Below are positions 1 to 6,238 of a DNA stretch of 7,449 bases, in pieces. The stretch covers positions 1-7,449 of the forward strand of contig JAIRTI010000102.1 of NCBI GenBank assembly GCA_031255035.1, read 5' to 3'. The stretch is from Desulfovibrio sp. GTDB lineage: Bacteria; Desulfobacterota; Desulfovibrionia; Desulfovibrionales; Desulfovibrionaceae. A program made the position numbers and the translations under genes. The first letter of the stretch is position 1. Each line of letters opens with the position of its first letter. The notes beneath the pieces are model-generated. The model was given only the letters and a program-made list of their open reading frames with translations. It ran no database searches and was not told where the DNA came from.

Positions 1-13
1 CGCGCTGTTAAAA

Positions 14-139
14 TATCTCGCGTGGTTACCAAACTGAGAGAGGGGGGCCGGGGGAAATGATTCCCCTGGCCCCCCCCAATTTTTAGTATCGCGTGTCGTC
101 ACCAAACTGAGGGGGTCCGGGGGAAATCATTTCCCCCGG
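14..139. repeat. Imperfect tandem duplication, about 73-bp period
   Basis: Two neighbouring segments share the same order of parts. Each begins with a TATC..GCGTG stretch, then a shared ACCAAACTGAG core (28-38 and 101-111, offset 73), then a G-run, then a CCGGGGGAAAT-type hairpin (about 48-69 and 117-139). The copies differ by small indels and by their 3' ends: the first ends in C-rich DNA plus a T-tract, the second runs into the CGGGG start of a further hairpin. No open reading frame with a start and ribosome site is evident here. This is read directly from the sequence. It most likely reflects local duplication of an intergenic hairpin element between the phosphorylase gene and whatever lies left of the window. 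Confidence 0.75.
42..84 (+). terminator. Intrinsic-terminator-like hairpin for rightward transcription
   Basis: Bases 42-56 pair with 61-75 in a 15-bp stem (one G-U pair at 50/67) closed by an ATGA tetraloop at 57-60. The stem is extremely GC-rich. After CCAA comes a run of five T at 80-84, so on the plus strand this has the hairpin plus U-tract layout of a Rho-independent terminator. On the minus strand no T-tract follows, so it is not an obvious terminator for the phosphorylase gene. It would serve a plus-strand gene lying left of the window, which cannot be seen. The 4-nt gap between stem and T-tract is slightly long. Confidence 0.6.
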
Positions 140-189
140 CGGGGATTCCAAAGGGGCAGCGCCCCTTTGGCCGCCGGAGGCATGCCTTT
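117..189 (-). repeat. Structured intergenic repeat, left copy
   Basis: Read on the minus strand, the element begins AAAGGCATGCCTCC, then a nested hairpin, then a second hairpin. The nested hairpin has a perfect 10-bp inner stem (161-170 with 148-157, triloop 158-160) and a 7-bp outer stem (171-177 with 136-142) separated by a 5-nt bulge at 143-147. The second hairpin is a perfect 10-bp stem (130-139 with 117-126) with a 3-nt loop. The outer stem and the second hairpin share bases 136-139, so they cannot form together. It lies about 18 bases past the phosphorylase stop codon in that gene's sense direction, so it may act at the mRNA 3' end (termination or stabilisation), but there is no U-tract. 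A related copy sits at 7382-7449 in the opposite orientation. Confidence 0.8.
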
Positions 190-207
190 GCCGCGAATTT
201 CGGCCGT

Positions 208-2772
208 CTATTCCGCCCACTGCACAAGGCCCAGGGAATGCGACGAGGGCAGCAGCGGATGCACTGGAATGGCCCGCACGGTGAAGCCGAAGCGCCCGGC
301 TTCGTCGGCGTCCAGTGTGCCGCGATAGGTTTGCCAGCCGTCTTGCGGTTCGCCGGTGGGCACCATGGGCAGCAGCTTTCTGTTGGCAAAGGTATTGTCC
401 TGACCAAGCTGCCCGACATAGATTTCAAGCCGCACATGCTCAGCCGGGATGTCGGCGATATAAGCCCGCGCCGTGACGTTTACCGACTGGCCCACGTACA
501 GGGTGTCTTCTTTGGCGGTCTCCACGTCCCGCACCTTGAGTTCGCCCCACTTGGTCATGATGGTCATGCGCCATTCGGAAAGGGCTCTGGCCGGGGCGAA
601 GTTGTCCCGGTACAGGTTCTGGTGGTTGCGACAGGCCGGAATATAGGCGGTATCCAGATAATCCTGCACCATCCGGTTGGAATGGAAGCGCGGCCCGAAT
701 TCCACAAGGGCGGCCTTCATGCGTTTGACCCAGGCCATGGGCAGAGTGCCCCGGCCCCGCTCGTAAAAATCCGGGATGATGTCTGATTCCAGCACCTTGT
801 ACAGGGTTTGAAGTTCCACCTGATCCTGATAGCCAGGGTCTTCGTAGTCTTCGCCCTTGCCGATGGCCCAGCCGAGGCTGTTATCCGACTTCCAGGCTTC
901 GTCCCACCAGCCGTCCAGGGTGCTGAACTGCAACACGCCGTTGAACATGGCCTTCATGCCGCTGGTGCCGCAGGCCTCCAGAGGACGCCGGGGGTTGTTG
1001 AGCCATACGTCGCAGCCGGAGATGAGGTGGGCCGCGATTTCCATGTCATAGTCCTCAATGAAGACCATGCTGTTTCGGAACTCCGGTTCGCGGCACAGGT
1101 TGATGATTTCCTTCATCAACTGCTTGCCGCCGTTATCCTGAGGATGGGCCTTGCCGGCGAAAACAAACTGCACGGGCCGGTTTTTGTCGCTGATGACGCG
1201 TTTGAGGCCGTCCATGTCCTGCATGATGAGCCGGGCGCGTTTGTAGGTGGCGAAGCGCCGGGCAAAGCCGATGGTCAGGGCTTCCGGATTCAGAATGCTT
1301 TCAACGGCTTGCAGTTCCTTGGTCCGCGCGCCGCGTGAGAGCAGTTGGGCGTACATGCGCTGCCGGACGAAATCCACCAGGCGCGCCCGCCGGTGTTCGT
1401 GCGTACGCCAGATCTCCATGTCCGGGATGTTGGCCGCCATGCGCCAGACGCGCGGCGTGTCCACATCCTCCCGCCAGTTGCTGCCGAGGTAGCGGTCGTA
1501 CAGGCTTCCCATTTCCGGGGCTACCCAGGTAGGGGCGTGAGTGCCGTTGGTGATGGCGCCGATGGGCACGTCAACCACCGGAAATTGCGGCCAGATCTTA
1601 TGCCACATCTTGCGGGACACCTTGCCGTGCAGAAGCGACACCCCGTTGTTAAAGCGGGAAAGTTTCAGCGCCAGCACCGTCATGCAGAACTCTTCGTTGT
1701 CATTGCGGGGGTCTTCGCGCCCCAGGCCCAAAAAGACCTTGAAGGCCAGTCCCATATCTTTGGAGTACCTTTCAAAATATTGCTGCATGAGGGCCGGCGG
1801 AAAACGATCGTTCCCGGCCGGCACGGGCGTATGCGTGGTAAAGATGCTGCCCGAGGCCGCCACTTCAAGAGCCACCTCAAAAGGCAGGTCGTCCTGCTTC
1901 ATCAGCAGGCGCACGCGCTCCAGACCGGCAAAAGCCGAATGCCCCTCGTTCATGTGCACGACCTGGGCTTTCAGGCCCAGCAGGTGCAGGGCCTTTATGC
2001 CGCCGATGCCGAGCAGGATTTCCTGCCAGAGACGCATTTCAAGGTTGCCGCCGTAAAGCCGCGCCGTGATAGCCCGGAACTCGGGCGGGTTTGCGGCGAT
2101 GTTGGTGTCCAGGAGAAAGAGGCTGATCCGCCCGACTTTGGCCTCCCACAACTGAGCCGCCAAAGGCTTGTCCCCGATGGAAAGATGTACGACGGCCGGC
2201 TCGCCGGAGGGCGTAGTCGCTATCTGCATGGGCATCTGTTCAAAATCATAGTCCGGATAGCGCTCCTGCTGCCAGCCGTCCGGGGTCATGTACTGGCGAA
2301 AATACCCTTGCGCGTAAGCGAGCCCTATGCCGACCAGCGGAACGTTAAGGTCGCTCGCGGATTTCAGATGATCGCCGGCCAGAATGCCGAGACCCCCGGA
2401 ATAAATGGGCAGACAGAGGCTGACGCCGAATTCGAGGCTGAAATAGGCAATGGCGGGCTGCCCGGCGGGCACGTCTTCGAATTTGAAAGGCGAAGGCGCG
2501 GCCAGATAGCGGCTCAAGGATTCCACCTGCATGGACAGCCGGTTTTTATAGTACGTATCCTCGGCCAGTTCGTCATAGCGTTCCTGCGGAACGTGGTTGA
2601 GCATCCAGACCGGGTTTTTGTAGCTCTGGAGCCACAATTCCGGGTCTATGTCGGAAAAGAGGTCCTCGATGTCGTTGTTCCAGGCGAACCAGTAGTTGTG
2701 CGCCAGGAACCAGAGAGGGTCCAGAGCCGGAGGAAGCTTCGGTATGATGGAAAAGATACGTAAAGGCTGCAT
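208..2772 (-). CDS. glgP: Alpha-glucan (glycogen/maltodextrin) phosphorylase
   Basis: Phosphorolyses alpha-1,4-glucan ends to glucose-1-phosphate in the cytoplasm, feeding stored glycogen or maltodextrin into glycolysis. The 854-aa protein has the layout of the short-type alpha-glucan phosphorylases. An N-terminal DUF3417-like region (about 10-105, with LWFLAHNYWFAWN) is followed by the glucan/phosphate-site motifs IAYFSLEFG (108-116), YSGGLGILAGDH (124-135), VHMNEGHSAF (272-281) and THTPVPAGND (313-322). The PLP site is PLEACGTSGMKAMFNG, with the PLP lysine at residue 607, and a beta-rich tail of about 110 residues ends the protein. An upstream ATG at 2847 would add 25 residues. I chose ATG 2772 because AGAGGAG lies at 2778-2784 just before it and the family-like sequence begins there. 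It is divergent from dut. It could prefer maltodextrins to glycogen; the sequence does not decide this. Confidence 0.95.
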   Translation of the reverse strand: MQPLRIFSIIPKLPPALDPLWFLAHNYWFAWNNDIEDLFSDIDPELWLQSYKNPVWMLNHVPQERYDELAEDTYYKNRLSMQVESLSRYLAAPSPFKFEDVPAGQPAIAYFSLEFGVSLCLPIYSGGLGILAGDHLKSASDLNVPLVGIGLAYAQGYFRQYMTPDGWQQERYPDYDFEQMPMQIATTPSGEPAVVHLSIGDKPLAAQLWEAKVGRISLFLLDTNIAANPPEFRAITARLYGGNLEMRLWQEILLGIGGIKALHLLGLKAQVVHMNEGHSAFAGLERVRLLMKQDDLPFEVALEVAASGSIFTTHTPVPAGNDRFPPALMQQYFERYSKDMGLAFKVFLGLGREDPRNDNEEFCMTVLALKLSRFNNGVSLLHGKVSRKMWHKIWPQFPVVDVPIGAITNGTHAPTWVAPEMGSLYDRYLGSNWREDVDTPRVWRMAANIPDMEIWRTHEHRRARLVDFVRQRMYAQLLSRGARTKELQAVESILNPEALTIGFARRFATYKRARLIMQDMDGLKRVISDKNRPVQFVFAGKAHPQDNGGKQLMKEIINLCREPEFRNSMVFIEDYDMEIAAHLISGCDVWLNNPRRPLEACGTSGMKAMFNGVLQFSTLDGWWDEAWKSDNSLGWAIGKGEDYEDPGYQDQVELQTLYKVLESDIIPDFYERGRGTLPMAWVKRMKAALVEFGPRFHSNRMVQDYLDTAYIPACRNHQNLYRDNFAPARALSEWRMTIMTKWGELKVRDVETAKEDTLYVGQSVNVTARAYIADIPAEHVRLEIYVGQLGQDNTFANRKLLPMVPTGEPQDGWQTYRGTLDADEAGRFGFTVRAIPVHPLLPSSHSLGLVQWAE

Positions 2773-2814
2773 GCGTTCTCCTCTGTCGTCAGTGTGCGCG
2801 TAGCGAAGGATCGC

Positions 2815-2849
2815 CTTTGACTTACGCCCCGGAGCGCGGTAAGTCAAAG
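2815..2849. promoter_or_regulatory. 11-bp perfect inverted repeat between divergent genes
   Basis: CTTTGACTTAC (2815-2825) is matched exactly by GTAAGTCAAAG (2839-2849) across a 13-base GC-rich centre. It lies in the 132-base gap between the divergent phosphorylase and dut genes. Each arm contains TTGACT, resembling a -35 hexamer, one per strand, but I see no good -10 hexamer at the right spacing on either strand. It could be an operator for a dimeric regulator, a hairpin in a 5' leader, or part of overlapping divergent promoters. No T-tract follows on either side, so a terminator is unlikely. The role is unknown. Confidence 0.5.
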
Positions 2850-2904
2850 TCTGTACATTTGCTGTTATCTCTCACGCCGTGCATTCTTCCACAGGAGCGA
2901 GTTC

Positions 2905-3390
2905 ATGACAAGCTTTTCCGCAAGCGCAATACCCGTTGACCTTGTTTTTTTACGGGACGCCAAAACCCTGTATGGGGAAAAAGGCCTTGCCACGGCAACG
3001 GAAAACGCGGCGGGAACGGATCTGAGGGCCTGCCTGGTTGATGAAACGGAAATCGTGGTGCCGGCCGGAGAACGACGAAGCGTGCCCTCGGGCATCCGTA
3101 TCGCCCCCCGTGTCCCCGGTATTGCCGCCTTTGTCTATTCACGCAGCGGCCTGGGCGCGGTCAAGGGCCTGACGGTCGCCCAGGGCGTCGGACTTATCGA
3201 CCCTGACTACCGGGGTGAAATAATGGTTTTTCTCTTGAATACCGGTGCCGGGGCGTATACGGTACGCAAGGGCGACCGCATCGCCCAAATGGTCTTTCAG
3301 CCCTTTGTCCTCCCGGCTTTTACCCTGGTCCCCTCCCTTGACGGGACGGCGCGGGGAGGCGGCGGCTTCGGCCATACAGGAAGCGTATAG
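2905..3390 (+). CDS. dut: Deoxyuridine 5'-triphosphate nucleotidohydrolase (dUTPase)
   Basis: Hydrolyses dUTP to dUMP and pyrophosphate, keeping uracil out of DNA and supplying dUMP for thymidylate synthesis. The 161-aa length fits the trimeric dUTPase family. All five motifs are present in order: AGTDLRA (36-42), SRSGLG (79-84), GLIDPDYRGE (96-105, with catalytic-type Asp99 and Tyr102), GDRIAQMVF (123-131) and the C-terminal glycine-rich RGGGGFGHTG (150-159) that closes over the substrate. The His in the last motif also occurs in E. coli-type enzymes, as I recall. AGGAG at 2893-2897 sits 7 nt before the ATG. argD begins about 41 nt downstream with no terminator between, so co-transcription is likely. 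The N-terminal 8-10 residues precede the usual fold start and are not diagnostic. Confidence 0.96.
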   Translation: MTSFSASAIPVDLVFLRDAKTLYGEKGLATATENAAGTDLRACLVDETEIVVPAGERRSVPSGIRIAPRVPGIAAFVYSRSGLGAVKGLTVAQGVGLIDPDYRGEIMVFLLNTGAGAYTVRKGDRIAQMVFQPFVLPAFTLVPSLDGTARGGGGFGHTGSV

Positions 3391-3421
3391 ACCGGCGCCG
3401 GCAAACACCCTTCAGAATAAT

Positions 3422-3425
3422 GGAG
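3422..3425 (+). promoter_or_regulatory. Ribosome binding site that selects the argD GTG start
   Basis: GGAG lies 6 nt before GTG 3432. The in-frame ATG at 3420 overlaps this motif and has no purine-rich site upstream (the preceding bases are CACCCTTCAGAATA). The spacing therefore favours GTG 3432 over ATG 3420 as the true start. Confidence 0.7.
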
Positions 3426-3431
3426 ACTTTT

Positions 3432-4637
3432 GTGAGCGACACTTTTGATGCCATAAAACGCGCTGAAGAAGCCCTTCTCTTCAAAACATACAGCCGCTAT
3501 CCCATAGCCGTCGCCAGGGGCCTGGGCAGCCGCCTGTGGGACATGGACGGCAAGGAATACATCGACCTGCTCGCCGGCATTGCCGTTACCGGCCTCGGCC
3601 ATTGCCATCCGGAAATCGCCGAAGCCATCGCGGACCAGGCAAAAAAACTTATCCACGTCAGCAATTTATTTTACCAGCGGGAACAGCTCGACCTGGCCCG
3701 ACGCATTCTGGCCACGGCCCATTTTGACAAGGTTTTTTTCTGCAACTCCGGGGCGGAGGCCAACGAGGCCGCCATAAAGCTGGCAAGGCGCTATCAGCAG
3801 CGGGTACAAAACAGAAACGCCTTTGAGATCATCACCTTCAACGGCTGCTTTCACGGCCGGACCCTGGCCACAGTGGCGGCCACCGGCCAGCAAAAATTTC
3901 AGGACGGTTTCGCGCCCATGCCCGAAGGCTTCACCCAGATAGCCTGGGGCGACCCCGCCGCCCTGGAAGCGGCCATCAGCGACAAAAGCGCCGGCGTTCT
4001 GATCGAGATGATTCAGGGAGAAGGCGGCATCCGCCCGGCGAGGCCGGAATTCATCCGGGCGGTGGAGCGCGTCTGCAAGGACAAAGGCGTCCTTTTCATG
4101 GTCGACGAAGTGCAGGCGGGCATGGGCCGCACCGGAAGCTGGTGGGCCTTTCAACATTTCGGCGTTGTGCCGGACATCATGACCACGGCCAAATCATTGG
4201 CCAACGGCCTGCCCATGGGGGCGATGCTCGGCACGGACGAGGTCGCGCGGGCCTTTGTGGCCGGCAGCCACGCCACCACCTTTGGCGCGAGCGCGCTCGT
4301 CTCGGCGGCGGCCTCAAAGGTTTTTGAAATCATTGAGCGCGATCACCTGCTCCGCCACGCCGGGGAGCTTGGAGGCTGGGCCATGCGGCGCTTTGAGGCC
4401 GTCGGCAAGGCCTGCCCCGGTGCCATCACCGAGGTTCGCGGCATGGGCCTTATGATCGGCATCGAGCTTGCCTTCCCCGGCAAAGCGCTCTGGGAGGCGC
4501 TCCTGCAAAAGGGCTTCATCCTCAACCTGACTCAGGAGAAGGTGTTGCGTCTGCTGCCTGCCCTGACCATCGGTCAAGAAGACCTGGAGCGTTTCGCTCT
4601 GGCTCTGGAAGCGCTTTTGCCGGAGCACGCGGCCTGA
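3432..4637 (+). CDS. argD: Acetylornithine aminotransferase (class III, PLP)
   Basis: Transfers an amino group from glutamate to N-acetylglutamate semialdehyde in arginine biosynthesis; many ArgD enzymes also act in the lysine pathway as succinyldiaminopimelate aminotransferase. From the GTG start the protein has 401 residues, normal for the family. Visible class III motifs are FFCNSGAEANEAAIKLAR (102-119, cofactor phosphate binding), FHGRT (140-144), QGEGGIRPA (195-203), MVDEVQAGMGRTG (223-235, Asp225 contacting the pyridine nitrogen) and TTAKSLANGLPMGA (251-264), where Lys254 is the expected PLP Schiff-base lysine. VLRLLPALTI near the end carries the substrate-carboxylate arginine. The start is chosen by GGAG at 3422-3425; ATG 3420 would add four residues. 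The stop codon is 1 nt before the next ATG, suggesting translational coupling. Close relatives include ornithine and GABA aminotransferases; ArgD is favoured by length and motif wording. Confidence 0.9.
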   Translation: MSDTFDAIKRAEEALLFKTYSRYPIAVARGLGSRLWDMDGKEYIDLLAGIAVTGLGHCHPEIAEAIADQAKKLIHVSNLFYQREQLDLARRILATAHFDKVFFCNSGAEANEAAIKLARRYQQRVQNRNAFEIITFNGCFHGRTLATVAATGQQKFQDGFAPMPEGFTQIAWGDPAALEAAISDKSAGVLIEMIQGEGGIRPARPEFIRAVERVCKDKGVLFMVDEVQAGMGRTGSWWAFQHFGVVPDIMTTAKSLANGLPMGAMLGTDEVARAFVAGSHATTFGASALVSAAASKVFEIIERDHLLRHAGELGGWAMRRFEAVGKACPGAITEVRGMGLMIGIELAFPGKALWEALLQKGFILNLTQEKVLRLLPALTIGQEDLERFALALEALLPEHAA

Positions 4638-4638
4638 C

Positions 4639-5835
4639 ATGCCCTCCGCGCCCGAGGCCGCGCAAGGCCGGGAAAAACTGCTGACCATCCTTGATCCGGG
4701 GATGGCCCAGACCTTCGGGCACCATTACGCCTATAACACGGCCCTGCTGCCGGCGGGCAGGGCCGCCGGTTTTACGGCCAGTTGCCTGGTCAGCCGCCAC
4801 TTCCCCCGCGAACTGCTCGCCGGCGTACCGGGCGCCGTCCCCGTGTTCGAGAAGAATTTCTACACGGAACTGGCGCGGGCCCAGGGCTCGGCGCAGGCCT
4901 TGAAAGAGACCGCCGAAGACTTTGCCCACGCCCTTGCGAAAAGCCCGGCGCGGAATCTTGGCGCCGGCGACATCCTGTTCGCGCACAGTTTCGACGCGGC
5001 CCGCATTCTGGGAACGGCCCTTTGGTACAAAGAGGCCGGAAACGACGTCCCGGCGCTGGCGTTGAACGCCATGCTGGGTTTCAACGGGAGGGATGACTGT
5101 CGAAAGACTCTGGCGGCGGCCTGCGCCCTGCTTTCGCCCTGTAAAAAGACGCGCCTGTTCGGAGGCACACGGGCCGTCGCCGCCATTTTATCCGACCTCT
5201 GCGGCAAGGCCTGCGCGATGCTGCCAAGCCCTCTGCCGGACAAGCTGGAAGGGTATCGATCACAGCCGGAACGCGGGCCGCTTTTCGGCATTCTCGGAGA
5301 CGGGAGAAAAGGAAAAAACCTGCACCTTCTGGCCCCGACCATCCTGCGCTATCTCAGCCAGGGCGGACGCGGCGGCTTTGTCCTGCAACTGACCCCCACC
5401 GATGAAGAGGCGACGCCGCACCTGCTCGCGCTGCATGACGTTGCCGCGCGCTTTCCGGCGCGGGTCAACCTGAACTTTGAGCGCCTTGACGACGACGCCT
5501 ATTTCCGCCAACTCGGAACCTTGAGCGCCATCATCCTCCCCTACGGCGCCGAAACCTACCACCGCTACCGGCCCTCGGGGCTGGTCGTCGAGGCCACGGC
5601 CATGGGCGTGCCGCTCATCGCCCATAAAGGCGGATTCGCCGAGGACGAAACAAGCGGCCTGAACAACGGCAGCGTGTTGCTGGAAGACATGTCGGTCGGA
5701 AGCCTGCTCACGGGCCTGCGGCTTTTTGCGGAAGAAAGCGGCCGCCGCCGGGCACTGGGCGCTGAAGCCGCGCCCGCCTATAGCGCCGGCCACGGCGCGG
5801 GAACAGTCATCAAAAAACTTTTGCCCTTGGGATGA
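4639..5835 (+). CDS. GT-B-fold glycosyltransferase-like protein, function unknown
   Basis: I do not recognise a named family with certainty. The 398-aa protein looks like a two-domain GT-B glycosyltransferase. An N-terminal half opens with LLTILDPGMAQTFGHHYAYN (14-33), a GHHY-type start I associate with some GT4-like proteins. A C-terminal half has a domain start at GPLFGILGDGRKGKNLHLL (213-231) and a donor-site-like stretch PSGLVVEATAMGVPLIAHKG (312-331). The usual EX7E motif is incomplete: Glu318 is present, but the position eight residues before it is Tyr310. There is no signal peptide or membrane segment, so it is probably cytosolic. Its ATG follows the argD stop by 1 nt with only a distant GGAG (13 nt away), so translation probably depends on argD coupling. 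Substrate is unknown; it may be inactive or use a different catalytic layout. Confidence 0.75.
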   Translation: MPSAPEAAQGREKLLTILDPGMAQTFGHHYAYNTALLPAGRAAGFTASCLVSRHFPRELLAGVPGAVPVFEKNFYTELARAQGSAQALKETAEDFAHALAKSPARNLGAGDILFAHSFDAARILGTALWYKEAGNDVPALALNAMLGFNGRDDCRKTLAAACALLSPCKKTRLFGGTRAVAAILSDLCGKACAMLPSPLPDKLEGYRSQPERGPLFGILGDGRKGKNLHLLAPTILRYLSQGGRGGFVLQLTPTDEEATPHLLALHDVAARFPARVNLNFERLDDDAYFRQLGTLSAIILPYGAETYHRYRPSGLVVEATAMGVPLIAHKGGFAEDETSGLNNGSVLLEDMSVGSLLTGLRLFAEESGRRRALGAEAAPAYSAGHGAGTVIKKLLPLG

Positions 5836-5880
5836 CGCCCTGGGTCTTGCCCGGACGCCCCCGCGACGAGCCGGACGGCC

Positions 5881-6132
5881 TCAGCCGTATCTGGTCATGG
5901 CGCCGTCGCCCATGGCCAGCATTTCGCGGAGCAGCTTCAGGGTTTCCTCGGCGTCGGCCGGGTCGAGTTTGCGCAAGGCGAAGCCCGCGTGCACGATGAT
6001 GTATTCCCCCGGTTGAGGCGCCTCCTCAAGCAAGGCCACCGACGCCGAGACAAAGGTATCGCCCTCGCCGACGCGACAGCGGGCAATGCCGTCCTTCACA
6101 TCCTCCACCTTCATAGGCACAGCAAGACACAT
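5881..6132 (-). CDS. hypC: [NiFe]-hydrogenase maturation chaperone HypC/HybG family
   Basis: HypC works with HypD in assembling the Fe(CN)2CO group and delivers it to the hydrogenase large-subunit precursor in the cytoplasm. The 83-aa length is typical. It starts MCLAVPMKV, with the essential Cys2 exposed after Met removal, and carries PGEYIIVHAGFALRKLD (41-57), the conserved G-[DE]-Y-x-x-V-H-A-G-F-A signature, followed by a helical tail (AEETLKLLREML). An upstream in-frame ATG at 6210 would add 26 unrelated residues and bury Cys2, so ATG 6132 is right; GAGGA at 6140-6144 precedes it by 7 nt. No other hyp or hydrogenase genes are in view. It is 106 nt downstream of a co-directional glycosyltransferase and converges with the gene ending at 5835. 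Confidence 0.94.
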   Translation of the reverse strand: MCLAVPMKVEDVKDGIARCRVGEGDTFVSASVALLEEAPQPGEYIIVHAGFALRKLDPADAEETLKLLREMLAMGDGAMTRYG

Positions 6133-6151
6133 CGTTTCATCCTCGCGTTTC

Positions 6152-6176
6152 CGGTCCGGCAAAGACGCCGGGGCCG
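6152..6176 (-). other. Hairpin just upstream of the hypC ribosome site
   Basis: CCGGC (6156-6160) pairs with GCCGG (6167-6171) around a 6-nt loop. The stem can extend with a G-U pair, one bulge and CGG/CCG. It lies 7 nt before the hypC Shine-Dalgarno in the 106-base gap after the glycosyltransferase gene. No T-tract follows on the minus strand, so it is not a terminator; an RNA processing or translation-control role is only a possibility. A TTGACG at 6205-6210 on the minus strand resembles a -35 box but has no convincing -10 partner. In DNA this rich in G and C, a stem of this size may occur by chance. Confidence 0.25.
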
Positions 6177-6238
6177 TGTATGGGGTACTACCGGCAAGCA
6201 CCGCCGTCAAGACGCGGCAACGACGCCAAAACGAAAAC

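Noticed and set aside
1345..2763. A 472-codon open frame on the plus strand, antisense to the phosphorylase gene
   Set aside because: It lies wholly inside a gene with clear family motifs on the other strand, its product has no recognisable domain, and long antisense frames without stops are expected in GC-rich codon usage.
2773..2847. N-terminal extension of the phosphorylase to ATG 2847
   Set aside because: The extra 25 residues do not look like the family, would run through the inverted repeat, and the strong AGAGGAG site fits ATG 2772.
3391..3400. CCGGCGCCGG palindrome after dut as a terminator
   Set aside because: It is a short loopless palindrome with no T-tract downstream.
5836..5880. 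Bidirectional terminator between the convergent GT-like gene and hypC
   Set aside because: The 45-base gap has no convincing stem-loop with T-tracts on either strand.
6133..6210. Longer hypC from ATG 6210
   Set aside because: HypC proteins need Cys as residue 2; the extension would bury it and ignores the well-placed GAGGA before ATG 6132.
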